DNA from: Cranoglanis bouderius
Taxonomy: Eukaryota > Chordata > Actinopteri > Siluriformes > Cranoglanididae
DNA: 64,000 bases
Reading direction: 5' to 3'
NCBI GenBank assembly: GCA_023630585.1
Contig: CM042552.1
Span: 16,378,269-16,442,268, forward strand
In this document: positions 20,954 through 31,030 of the stretch, in pieces
Layout: each line of letters opens with the position of its first letter
Numbering within the stretch: position 1 is the first letter of the stretch
Program-made: the position numbers and the translations under genes
The notes under the pieces: model-generated
Databases searched by the model: none
Seen by the model: only the letters and a program-made list of their open reading frames with translations
Told to the model about the DNA's origin: nothing

Positions 20954-21890
20954 TCACAATTGCACACCAAAATAAGATCTCTGTCGGCCCTGGTCCTGCT
21001 GGGTGTAGATGTCTGTGATGCAGGGGAGAGAAGTCTTGATGGCGTTTTCTGCTGCCCTTCTTGATAGTGTCTGTCGGCCTTGGGTCGTGGTGCTGCTGAA
21101 CCAGGCGGTGATGCTCCCTGTGAGAAGGCTTTCCACAGTTCCAGTGTAGAAAGCCCTCATCACTTTTTGGTAGACCTTGAACCTGGCCAGGTGGCGTAGA
21201 TGGTAGTGGCGCTGACACGCCTTTGCCCTTATGCTGTTTGAGTGTGTTGACCCGGAGAGGTCTTCTGTGATGTGGACTCCTAGGTATTTGAAGCTGCTTA
21301 CCCTCTCAACTGTGGCCCCATTGATCTTCAGGGGGCTGTAATTCCTGACCTGCTTCCTCCCATAATCAATAATCATCTCCTTAGTTTTGGTGCTATTCAG
21401 GGAGAGATTATTATTTCGGCACCATGTGGTGAGGACATCTACACAGTCATGATGATAGTGGAGGTGAATTCCCAGGGTAAATAAAAGGGATGGCATTTGA
21501 TGGCGAGGAGTTTGAGGTCCGGTGTGCATAATTGCATGAGACGATGGGTGTTCTCTGCGTTGCACCTTTTGTCATTGATCATAACACACACTCCACCACC
21601 CCGGATTTTTCCCTGAGTTCTCCGTCCTGTCCATGCGGTGAAGAAAAAACCCAGGCAGCTGTACAGCATGATCCGAAATGGTTGGCGTGAGCCATGTCTC
21701 GGTGACAGAGTGTTGCAGTCCCTGAAGTCTCACTGGAACTGTTTTTGGGCTCTAAGGTTGTCAATGGACTGGACATTTGCTAACAATATGCTGGGCATTG
21801 TTGTGTATGTGCCCTGGCTCGTACTCCGTTTCTCACACCAGCTCTTTTTCCTTGTCGCCGTCGTCCCCGCTTCAGGAGAGTAAGTCCATT
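20954..21890 (-). pseudogene. Rex1/CR1-like LINE with large internal deletion
   Basis: On the minus strand, 21890-21460 encodes the endonuclease start (SILLANVQSIDNLRA, TGRRTQGKIRGGGVCVMIND, CHPFYLPWEFTSTI). It is followed directly by the RT C-terminal part at 21460-20954: LTTWCRNNNLSLNSTKTKEM, INGATVERVSSFKYLGVHIT and RAFYTGTVESLLTGSITAWF. The rest of the endonuclease, the linker and the catalytic RT core (FADD box) are missing. The RT part (21565-20954) is one open frame of 203 codons, so the deletion copy is relatively young. Confidence 0.8.
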
Positions 21891-22098
21891 GTTTACCTGG
21901 CTCAGAGTAATCTCCAGAGGCCAGTTGGGGTCAGGGTGAAAACGAGAATTAGAGTAGTGATTAAAGTGTATTCCGATGTTTATTAAAGTTTATCGGTCAA
22001 ATGTTATATGTCCCTGAGCTAGCTCGAGAATAGTGCAAAAAACAAGATTACACAAGAGTACACAAAAATTGCAATGTGGGTTGCGAGCACTAATGGTG

Positions 22099-22181
<83 letters not shown>
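22099..22181. repeat. (TA)n microsatellite
   Basis: About 83 bp of uninterrupted TA. Confidence 0.95.
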
Positions 22182-22186
<5 letters not shown>

Positions 22187-22317
22187 TTGACAGTTGCCTT
22201 GAATTTCTCTATTTGCCATGATCACATTTTAAGTATCCAATATATCAAATGAATGACATTTGAATATTCATTAATTGCTGATTACTTATCAAATAATCAA
22301 TTTCATATATAATATAT

Positions 22318-22437
22318 AATGATTTGTATTATATATGTAACCCACACCAGTATACCAAATAAATAAATCTGTAAAATAATGATTTGTATTATATATGTAA
22401 CCCACACCAGTATACCAAATAAATAACAAAAACAAAC
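22318..22437. repeat. Two-copy 60-bp tandem duplication
   Basis: GATTTGTATTATATATGTAA followed by CCCACACCAGTATACC occurs at 22321 and again at 22381, identical over about 46 bp. Recent duplication. Confidence 0.9.
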
Positions 22438-22650
22438 AATAATATGAATATTAATAAAAACAATAACAACAATCATAATTATTTCACCCGTTAATAATAT
22501 CATTATTATTATTATATAATATTAAATATATTTTATGAGAAGTGTAAGGATGACAGTTGCTTGTATGAGTGAAGAACACACATAATGGATGAATGAATTA
22601 ATAGTAACAATAACAACAATGATAACTGGTATTTCTGCCATTGCTGTTAT
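22438..22650. other. AT-rich spacer
   Basis: AT-rich with ATT/AAC triplet runs (22440-22520, 22590-22625). No gene or element is visible. Confidence 0.5.
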
Positions 22651-23774
22651 TAGGGGCCAAGCACTGAAGGTGCATAGGCACCTATTGTTTTCATTAGTTT
22701 TCATATTATTAGGGGCCAAGCATCAAAGGTGCACTGGTACCTATTGTATCCATCAGTTTTCTTATTAGGGGCCAAGCACTGAAGGTGCTTAGGCACCTAT
22801 TGTTTTCGTTAGTTTTCTTCTTCTTCTTCTTCTTCCACTGAATGAAATTATGAAATTTGGCACACAGACAGTGGACTGACTGAACTGTGAATACAGCAAA
22901 TCTGAGTCTCTAACTCAAGCCCTCTAGCGCCACCAACTGTCCAAATTTGCACTCATGTTTATGCTAATAACTTTTGAACCGTAAGGGCTAGAAGCTAAAT
23001 TCTTTTTTCCTCTGATTCGTGATATGACGTCATTTTCCATCTTGAAAATTTTTCTGCCATTTTGAAATTTCTGAAAAACTTACTTTTTCAAACTGTTGCT
23101 CTGATTTTCACAGAAATCGAAGTAGATCATCTGCAGACTATGCCAACAAAAATTTATGGAATTCAAGTTGATTAGTCAACCCATTCTCGAATAACGCGTG
23201 AACAAATCCGGTGGCGAGCACGCCAAAATGGACGTGAGGCTATATCTCCGAAACGCTTTAGCTTATTGAGACAAAACTGGGTAGCTGTCATCACAATCAT
23301 GACCTGAGGGTACCTGCACAGTTTTAGCACATCGCCTATCTCATGAAATGGCTAATTTTGCTTATAACTTATAACAGTTTGACCAAAAATCAAAAATTGG
23401 TCTCTTTCAGTTCGGTGCGGCATACTGAGTCGAACAACATCCAATTTTTCCATGTCGGCCATTGTGGGCATCAGCCATTTCGAATTGTCATAAAATGCTA
23501 TATTTTAGAGACGCATTGACATATCGTTATCATGTTTTTGTAATGAGGCCTGGGAGGTACGCAAAAAGTTTCAAGACAGCACCCCCTTGTGGTCATAAAT
23601 TATGATAAAATTTTTTAAAATGCTGAGAGCTATGAGTCATGCCGAGAGTTGATTTCAAGATTAGTCAACCCGTTCTCTAATAACGTGCGAACGAATCCGA
23701 CAGCGAGCACACCAAAATGGACATGAGGCTATATCTCCGAAACGCTTCAGCATATTCACACCAAACTTGGTATG
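22651..23774. repeat. GGGGCCAAGCAC-type dispersed repeat with triplicated end
   Basis: The left end has three tandem units opening AGGGGCCAAGCA at 22652, 22711 and 22767 (spacing 59 and 56 bp), then a CTT run, then about 950 bp containing AAATTTGGCACACAGAC, CTCTAGCGCCACCAAC and twice the block CGAACGAATCCG or close to it (near 23200 and 23690). This is a known kind of repeat in teleosts, but I cannot name its class. No transposase frame is present. A Tc1 relic interrupts it at 23775. Confidence 0.55.
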
Positions 23775-24616
23775 CAGGTGCATCTCAAAAAAATTTGAAT
23801 TTCGTGGAAAAGTTAATTTTTTTCCATAATTTAATAAAAAAAAAAGTGGAACTTTCATATATTCTAGATTCATTACACATAAAGTGAAATATTTCAAGCC
23901 TTTTTTTTGTTTTAATCTTGATGATTATGGCTTACAGCTCATGGAAATCAAAAATCCAGTATCACAAAATATTAGAATAAAGAATTTATAATACAGAAAC
24001 GTCGACCTATGTATGTTAATTTATGCACTCAATACTTGGTCGGGGCTCCTTTTGCACGAATTACTGCATCACTGCGGCGTGGCATGAAGGCAATCAGCCT
24101 CTGTGGCACTGCTGAGGTGTTATGGAAGCCCAGGTTGCTTTGATAACGGCCTTCAGCTCGTCTGTATTGTTGGGTCTGGTGTCTCTCATCTTCTTGACAA
24201 TCTTGACAAAATTTAGGTCAGGCGAGTTGGCTGGCCAATCAAGCACAGTAATACTGGTCAGCAAACCAGTTACTAGTAGTAGGCAGTGCCAAGTTGTGCT
24301 GGAAAAGGAAATCAGCATCTCCATAAAGCTCGTCAGCAGATGGAAGCATGAAGTGCTCTAAAATCTCCTGGTAGATGGCTGACTCTCAACTTGAGAAAAC
24401 ACAGTGGACCAACACCAGCAGATGACATGACACCCCAAATCATCACTGACTGTGGAAACTTCAAACTGGACTTCAAGCAACTTGGATTCTGTGCCTCTCC
24501 ACTCTTCCTCCAGACTCTGGGACCTTGATTTCCAAATGAAATGCAAAATTTACTTTCATCTTTGGACCCCTGTGCAATGGTGTTTTGAGTAAAAACGTGT
24601 TTTGAGTTAATTAGTT
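23775..24616 (-). mobile_element. Tc1-like element, old copy of the 1.51-kb family
   Basis: The left end CAGGTGCATCTCAAAAAAAT is a diverged version of the terminal repeat of the copies at 29502 and 31031. The minus strand carries decayed transposase: DWPANSPDLNFVKIVKKMRD (third catalytic residue Glu replaced by Lys at PIE), with further pieces at 24546-24358. The 5' end of the gene and the right terminal repeat are cut near 24616, where another Tc1 relic begins. Confidence 0.8.
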
Positions 24617-26159
24617 AACATCCAAGTGAATGATATAACACCAACATGTCAGAACAAAATTAAAAAAAAAATTAAAAAACAGAATCACAGAATCACCCTT
24701 GCTTTAATTTGCCTTCATTTTTTAATTACAGCCTTTAGTCTGTTGGGATATGTCTCTATTAACTTTGCACATCTAAACTTTGCAATATTTGCTCAAGTTC
24801 AGTTAAATTTGATGGTGACCATTTGTGGACTGCAGTCTTCAAGTCATTCCACAGATTTTCAATGGGGTTTAAGTCTGGGCTCTGACTAGGCCATGCAAGG
24901 ACATTCACCTTTTTCTCCTTCCACCACTGTGTGGTCAGTTTTGCTGTGTGCTTTGGGTCACTGTCATGTTGGAAGGTAAACCTTCTTCCCATAGACAACT
25001 TTCTGGCAGAGGGCAGCAGATTTTCCTCAAGAATTTGAAGGTATTTTGCCCCATCCATATTTCTTCTATCCTGAGAAGTGCTCCAGTTGCTGCTGCAGAG
25101 AAACACCCCCATAACAGGATATTTCCACCTCCATGCTTTACTGTAGGAATGGTGTTATTTGGATGGTGAGCTGTATTGGATTTCTGCCAGACATATCGTT
25201 TGGTGTTTAGGCCAAATAATTCATCTGACCATAACACCTTTTTCCATGTGGCCTCAGAATCTTCAAGGTGCGTTTTGGCAAAGCTCAGTCGTGGGTGGCT
25301 TTTTTCTTGCAACCCTCCCATACAAGCCACATTTGTGGAGAATTTTTGATATTGATGTCACATGCACACAATGACCACTCTTTGTCATAAATTCCTGCAA
25401 CTGCTTCAGAGTTGCTGTAGGCCTCTTGTTAGCCTCTCTGACCAGTTTCCTCCTGGCTCTTTCATCCAGTTTGGAGCGACGTCCTGATCCAGGGAGGGTC
25501 TGTGTTGTACCAAATACCGTCCACTTCTTAATAATAGACTTCACTGTGCTTCTAGGCATTGATAAAGCCTTTGAACATTTTTTTTGTATCAATCTCTTTT
25601 TTTATTTCAGTATCAAGGGTTGCATTGCTTATATTGATCATTAAACAGTAACTCTTCAGTAACTCTGGTGACCTGGGTTCTGTATGTTGTTAATTCAAGC
25701 CTTTGAATTTTTTTTTGTATGCATCTCCTGACTTGTGCCTGTCCACAACTTTATCCCGGAGATCTTTTGACAGTGCCATGCCACCCATAGTTGATTGTTT
25801 GCTTCAGTTGCACTACAAAATGCTCCAGGAAAGCTCCTTTCATGCTGAGCTAATCAAAATGACCACAGCTTATCACAGTTGAAAGTCAAATGGCTTTGTG
25901 TGCCATTGAGAATGTGATCAGCTTATTGAGTTTACAAGTAATTTTTAGGAGGGGGGTGATCCTTTTTCCAACTCAGTGATTCTGTTTTTTTTTAATTGTT
26001 TTCTGACATGTTGGTGTTCTATCTTTCACTCGGATGTTATAAGTTGCACTGAGTAAATACAGCTGGATAAAACAAAAACTGTGTCAGTCTTCATTTCAGG
26101 CTGAAAAGCAACAAAATGTGATTATTTTAAGGGGGGGGGATTCTTTTCTATACCCACTG
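24617..26159 (-). mobile_element. Tc1-like element (family 2), left end lost, with extra segment
   Basis: The right end TATACCCACTG at 26149-26159, followed by TA, is inverted relative to 15289. Minus-strand transposase pieces: HTH region 25592-25263 (MPRSTVKSIIKKWTVFGTTQ, RSKLDERARRKLVREAN), then LSFAKTHLEDSEATWKKVLW and WSDELFGL (first Asp), then FQHDSDPKHTAKLT (second Asp) and SPDLNPIENLWNDL (third residue Glu, 24850 region). Frameshifts near 25230 and 25080 break the gene. Between about 25605 and 25695 lies an extra block also present in the copy at 15289-16502, bordered by a repeated AAGCCTTTGAA. Confidence 0.8.
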
Positions 26160-26714
26160 TATAAACAAATAAAAACATTTTGTTTTGTGAGGAATAAACT
26201 ATTGATTATTGACCATGGCACAATTCAACTGTTGATTTTATTCCTTACTTAGAATAAACATATATAGAAACAAGTGTGGAGATTCAGGAGACCAATGATG
26301 CGGGGAATGCACTGCCAAAATCTGATATTTACTGAAACTATTTAATGTGATTTCCTCTTTGTAATGTAGTAAATGTTACTTTTTATTTGTGTTGATTTGC
26401 TGATTTGTGGTGGTGTTGATTTGTTGATACTATGCAGCATTAACCTGCATCATGTTTAAGTTAATGCTTCTGAGCTAATTTAATACCAAATTCTTTAATT
26501 TTGTTTATTTTTGATTCAAATATTGGAGTTTTTTGTTCCTAGTGGTGGTCTAATGGTGGTTCAATTCCATATGTATGTGTTGTGTACAAGAAAATAGAAT
26601 TGGATTTTGGTATTTTACTTTACATTTGACATTTGTCTGTTATTTTCATATGTTGTACTGTATTTACATTGACTTACATTTTGTCTATCTGAAATTTGTT
26701 GTCTTTTTTCCCAG
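26160..26714. other. Putative intron sequence, no element seen
   Basis: AT-rich with no long frame. It ends in a pyrimidine tract (GTCTTTTTTCCCAG, ending 26714) that would serve as splice acceptor for the next candidate exon. Confidence 0.4.
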
Positions 26715-26798
26715 GGATTAACATGGGAAGGGTCATCTGTATGGTGGATAACATTGAATCCATGGAGTCGTTGGTCAATGTGATGACAGAAGAACAGG
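26715..26798 (+). CDS. Candidate host exon 2 (phase 1 to phase 1)
   Basis: An 84-bp open segment follows a good acceptor (TTTTTTCCCAG) and may end before GTTTAG at 26799, a weak donor. After two bases that complete a Gly codon with exon 1 (16512-16604), it reads INMGRVICMVDNIESMESLV and NVMTEEQ, then one base. The frame stays open beyond 26798 to a stop at 26839. I do not recognise the protein. The matched phase on both sides supports the exon, but chance cannot be excluded. Confidence 0.4.
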
Positions 26799-27153
26799 GT
26801 TTAGACCAACATAGTATGACACATATATTTGTCATAACATAAACATATAAAATTGCATGCTTTTGTAGTGTAACAACTGGACAGAATATGTTTACAAGGG
26901 GAATTAAATAAAATCTATTTTTATGGGTGGTCATGGTTCCAGATTGCTGGTTTGAGTAGTTTCATACAAGTCTAGAATTGTTTTATTATTAAAAATGTTT
27001 TTAATCTTCTATGCAATTTAAAAAGAAAAAGAGTGATAACCTTTAACACTGGTTTAAGCATGCTCCTTTGTTTTGCAGATTGTTGACAGCAATTTAAGTG
27101 TTTCACCATAATAGATTTTTATTATATGGTTTTGTCATTATCATTGTTTGCAG

Positions 27154-27185
27154 GGAATAACATGCATATTAAAAGTCCATCACCT
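27154..27185 (+). CDS. Candidate short exon 3
   Basis: A 32-bp segment lies between an acceptor (TCATTGTTTGCAG) and a strong donor (CCT then GTGAGT at 27186). Two leading bases complete a codon with exon 2, giving NNMHIKSPSP in phase 0 at the end. Its first residues resemble the start of exon 2 (both give G, I/N, N, M). Too short to identify. Confidence 0.3.
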
Positions 27186-29403
27186 GTGAGTTTGATTTAT
27201 CTATATGTGTCTCTGGATCTGTCTGCCTATACCATGCTACACTGAACAAAATTGATTAATTTTATTATAAAAAAAAAAAAAATTATAAATTTAATTTATT
27301 TTAATTTACTTTTTAAATATCTGGTTTAAATAATGACAATTTGCATTTCCTTTTTTTTTTTTTTTTTTTAAAGTATTTTTAAAGTAAAATGTACATGGAA
27401 TTTCAAGTAAAACTTTATTTAAATGCTTAAATATTGCACAAGTAAAAGAAGTAAACCCAATTTTTAAGTAAATTTTACTTATGTAGTTTAAGCAAGAAAG
27501 CTTAAATTTATTACAAAAAAGTACACATTATCTAAATGACATTTATTCTTCCCATTTGGAAATGTGATTTGTGAAATCATTTATCAACATTACTATTTTA
27601 AAACCCAAACCTTAAATAGATCCAACCAGAACACCAAAGGGTACCTGCACTTACATCAGCCTTCAGAAAGACTGAACTGGCAAAACCAGTTGACCCATGT
27701 GACACAAACACAAACAATACTGATTGAGAGCAGTACTGACTCAGAGCAACCAAGAAAACTTTACTGAAACACTTGATCTTGCAAAACATTTCCCTTAGGC
27801 CATCAAGCCAACACAAACAAGACAACCCATCCAAAACACGCAAAATGCATTTACAAATCTGGTTCAAAAAACTTTATATGACAGTATTAATTTCAACTTT
27901 ACTCGTCTATTAGTTTACAATTTATGGGACTGTTTCAATTTAAAATAACCATATGTGAAGGAAACAGAATGTGGAAGCTTCTGGTCAGCATGTGTTGATT
28001 TGTGCATGTGGAAGAGTCCAATCTGTTCAAGTAAGCATGACCTCCTTTTTAGTTTTGCAAGCACTTGCAGAATAATAGTAAATTTAATCCAGTAAACTAA
28101 ATTCAGTGTGGGACACTTTGAGTATTAGCCACATATTTACATGAATTAATTTAGTACAGAACTTAAAGCATTTAAGTAATTCTAACCATTTAATTTTATT
28201 GTGTAAAAATTACATTCTTTTTCATATTTATTGCATGACCGAATTATTTTTTTCAGTGCAGATCTACACTTCCATTGCACTATCCTAATTCAGCAGCCTA
28301 TAAAAAAATCTATTCAATTCACTACAATTCAACTTCTAGCTGAAGCGAACAAAACACTTGGAAATCCAGAGTTTCTCCCAGGCTGGATCACTTTCACAGA
28401 CTGGACTGGAATGGATTGATTATGTGGGTTATTTATATAGTTCAACTTTTGGCTCATTATTACAGTGAGCAATTTTGCCTTAAATTACTCCACTGCTGTT
28501 CTACTGTAAATAGCTATAAGTGCAGTGAGAAGATTTTTTTCTTTTCTTTTTTCTTTTTCTTTTTTAAATTTTTTATTTTTATGTATTTTATTTGTTTCCT
28601 TTTTTTCTAGCTGAGCCTAATGTTCTTCTTTTAAAAGTTGTGTTGAACAGTTAAGTGTTGTTTTGGCCCAGAATACTAAAAGAATCAAGAAGTAAATAGG
28701 AGTAGCGTGTCTCTTGTGACATTATCAGTTATAAGCATAATTAGCTCAGGGTGACTTGAGCTGACACAGTCCACCTTGACATTTTTGATAGCTCTTACAA
28801 AAGGACAGAGTAATTTAAGGCAAATTGCTCACTGTAATAATGAGCCAAAAGTTGAACTTCTAGTTAATCAATAAAAAATAAATAAATTATACGAATATGT
28901 TGACTGAGGCTAAATCGTTTTAAAACTGTTCATTTCTGATGCATAAGAATCATCTTCTGATGAAATATCCATGTCACAAAAAAAAGCCAAAAAGTCACAG
29001 AAATCCGACCCTGTGATCTATAAATAATTGTCACAAAGCTGCAGTTAATATTTATTTGAAAATGAGATAACCTGTCTTTGGTAGGTGTAAGTGTTCAATT
29101 CAATTATAGCAAAGAATAAAGAGTTAATTTAATTTTTCATAGTCCTTAGACTTGCATAAATTACCATAAACAGTTAATGAATTAAACGATTAGTGTACAC
29201 AAGGCTTTAGGCTTGCATTCAGCTTTTAGGTTTGATGATAAACCTGGATCTAGACCATTTATTACTTATTACTCTTTTTTTTTTTTAAAGGGGGCAAATC
29301 TCATACTGCTTTCTGGAAAAGCTGGAGTTGGAGCTGATTAAGGTGAAATGTTTTACAGCCGAAGAGCAAATTATCTGGTTGGTTGAATGAATTCCTTTAA
29401 GAA

Positions 29404-29407
<4 letters not shown>
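27186..29407. other. AT-rich sequence without a recognised gene
   Basis: Contains T runs at 27351-27371 and 28535-28610 and no transposon motif. One segment (29291-29341) has a pyrimidine-rich acceptor and a GTGAAA donor and is open in one frame (GQISYCFLEKLELELIK), but its phase does not fit the preceding candidate exon. A pair of inverted stretches (28440-28490 and 28815-28860, AGCAATTTTGCCTTAAATTA and its complement) forms a short foldback. Confidence 0.45.
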
Positions 29408-29497
<90 letters not shown>

Positions 29498-29501
29498 TAT
29501 A
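29408..29501. repeat. (TA)n microsatellite
   Basis: About 90 bp of TA with two CA interruptions, ending at the TA target of the adjoining Tc1 element. Confidence 0.95.
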
Positions 29502-31010
29502 CAGGTGCATCTCAATAAATTAGAATGTTGTGGAAAAGTTCATTTATTTCAGTAATTCAACTCAAATTGTGAAACTCGTGTATTAAATAAATTCAATGCA
29601 CACAGACTGAAGTAGTTTAAGTCTTTGGTTCTTTTAATTGTGATGATTTTGGCTCACGTTTAACAAAAACCCACCAATTCTCTATCTCAACAAATTAGAA
29701 TACTTCATAAGACCAATAAAAAAAAACATTATTAGTGAATTGTTGGCCTTCTGGAAAGTATGTTCATTTACTGTACATGTACTCAATACTTGGTAGGGGC
29801 TCCTTTTGCTTTAATTGCTGCCTCAATTCGGCGTGGCATGGAGGTGATCAGTTTGTGGCACTGCTGAGGTGGTATGGAAGCCCAGGTTTCTTTGACAGTG
29901 GCCTTCAGCACATCTGCATTTTTTGGTCTCTTGTTTCTCATTTTCCTCTTGACAATACCCCATAGATTCTCTATGGGGTTCAAGTCTGGTGAGTTTGCTG
30001 GCCAGTTAAGCACACCAACACCATGGTCATTTAACCAACTTTTGGTGCTTTTGGCAGAGTGGGCAGGTGCCAAATCCTGCTGGAAAATGAAATCAGCATC
30101 TTCAAAATGCTGGTCAGCTGAAGGAAGCATGAAGTGCTCCAACATTTCTTGGTAAACGGGTGCAGTGACTTTGGTTTTCAAAAAACACAATGGACCAACA
30201 CCAGCAGATGACATTACACCCCAAATCATCACAGACTGTGGAAACTGAACACTGGACTTCAAGCAACTTGGGCTATGAGCTTCTCCACCCTTCCTCCAGA
30301 CTCTAGGACCTTGGTTTCCAAATGAAATACAAAACTTGCTCCCATCTGAAAAGAGGATATTGGACCACTGGGCAACAGTCCAGTTCTTCTTCTCGTTAGC
30401 CCAGGTAAGACACCTCTGACGTTGTCTGTGGTTCAGGAGTGGCTTAACAAGAGGAATACGACAACTGTAGCCAAATTCCTTGACACGTCTGTGTGTGGTG
30501 GCTCTTGATGCCTTGACCCCAGCCTCAGTCCATTCCTTGTGAAGTTCATTCAAATTCTTGAATCGATTTTGCTTGACAATCCTCATAAGGCTGCGGTTCT
30601 CTCGGTTGGTTGTGCATCTTTTTCTTCCACAATTTTTCCTTCCACTCAACTTTCTGTTAACATGCTTGTATGCAGCACTCTGTGAACAGCCAGCTTCTTT
30701 GGCAATGAATGTTTGTGGCTTACCTAGTGAACCAAACTGAGAGACCATTTTGAAGGCTCAAGAAACCTTTGCAAGTGTTTTGAGTTGATTAGCTGATTGG
30801 CATGTCACCATATTCTAATTTGTTGAGATAGTGAATTGGTGGGTTTTTGTTAAATGTGAGCCAAAATCATCACAATTAAAAGAACCAAAGACTTAAACTA
30901 CTTCAGTCTGTGGCATTGAATTTATTTAATACACGAGTTTCACAATTTGAGTTGAATTACTGAAATAAACGAACTTTTCCACGACATTCTAATTTATTGA
31001 GATGCACCTG
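29502..31010 (-). mobile_element. Tc1-like element, complete 1509-bp copy (f)
   Basis: Both ends carry the inverted repeat CAGGTGCATCTCAATAAATT. TA flanks both sides, within a (TA)n array. The transposase gene is intact on the minus strand (30748-29783). It lies head to head with a second complete copy starting at 31031, with 20 bp of TA between them. Confidence 0.95.
29783..30748 (-). CDS. Tc1-family transposase (DD34E), intact
   Basis: A 321-residue enzyme that would cut and paste its own element at TA sites in the nucleus. Residues 1-105 form the paired-like DNA-binding region: two helix-turn-helix parts (about 8-35 and 50-100) joined by a GRKR motif (41-44) similar to the usual GRPR hook. 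The catalytic domain has Asp135 (LFSDGSKF), Asp225 (FQQDLAPAH) and Glu260 (SPDLNPIENLW), with 34 residues between the last two. Length is close to the usual 340. It has Gly where most copies have Glu in FSDESKF, shared only with the neighbour at 31294-32259. No stop or frameshift, so it may be active; promoter and expression are not visible. Confidence 0.93.
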   Translation of the reverse strand: MVSQFGSLGKPQTFIAKEAGCSQSAAYKHVNRKLSGRKNCGRKRCTTNRENRSLMRIVKQNRFKNLNELHKEWTEAGVKASRATTHRRVKEFGYSCRIPLVKPLLNHRQRQRCLTWANEKKNWTVAQWSNILFSDGSKFCISFGNQGPRVWRKGGEAHSPSCLKSSVQFPQSVMIWGVMSSAGVGPLCFLKTKVTAPVYQEMLEHFMLPSADQHFEDADFIFQQDLAPAHSAKSTKSWLNDHGVGVLNWPANSPDLNPIENLWGIVKRKMRNKRPKNADVLKATVKETWASIPPQQCHKLITSMPRRIEAAIKAKGAPTKY

Positions 31011-31030
31011 TATATATATATATATATATA

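Noticed and set aside
22019..22225. Isoleucine/tyrosine repeat frames in (TA)n arrays (also at 33656, 38994, 39014, 42837 and 45586)
   Set aside because: TA microsatellites translate to IYIYIY in some frames; not genes.
29874..30155. 93-codon antisense frames inside each Tc1 copy (also near 31887, 34872, 42197 and 62596)
   Set aside because: They recur only because the copies are alike; all lie opposite the transposase.
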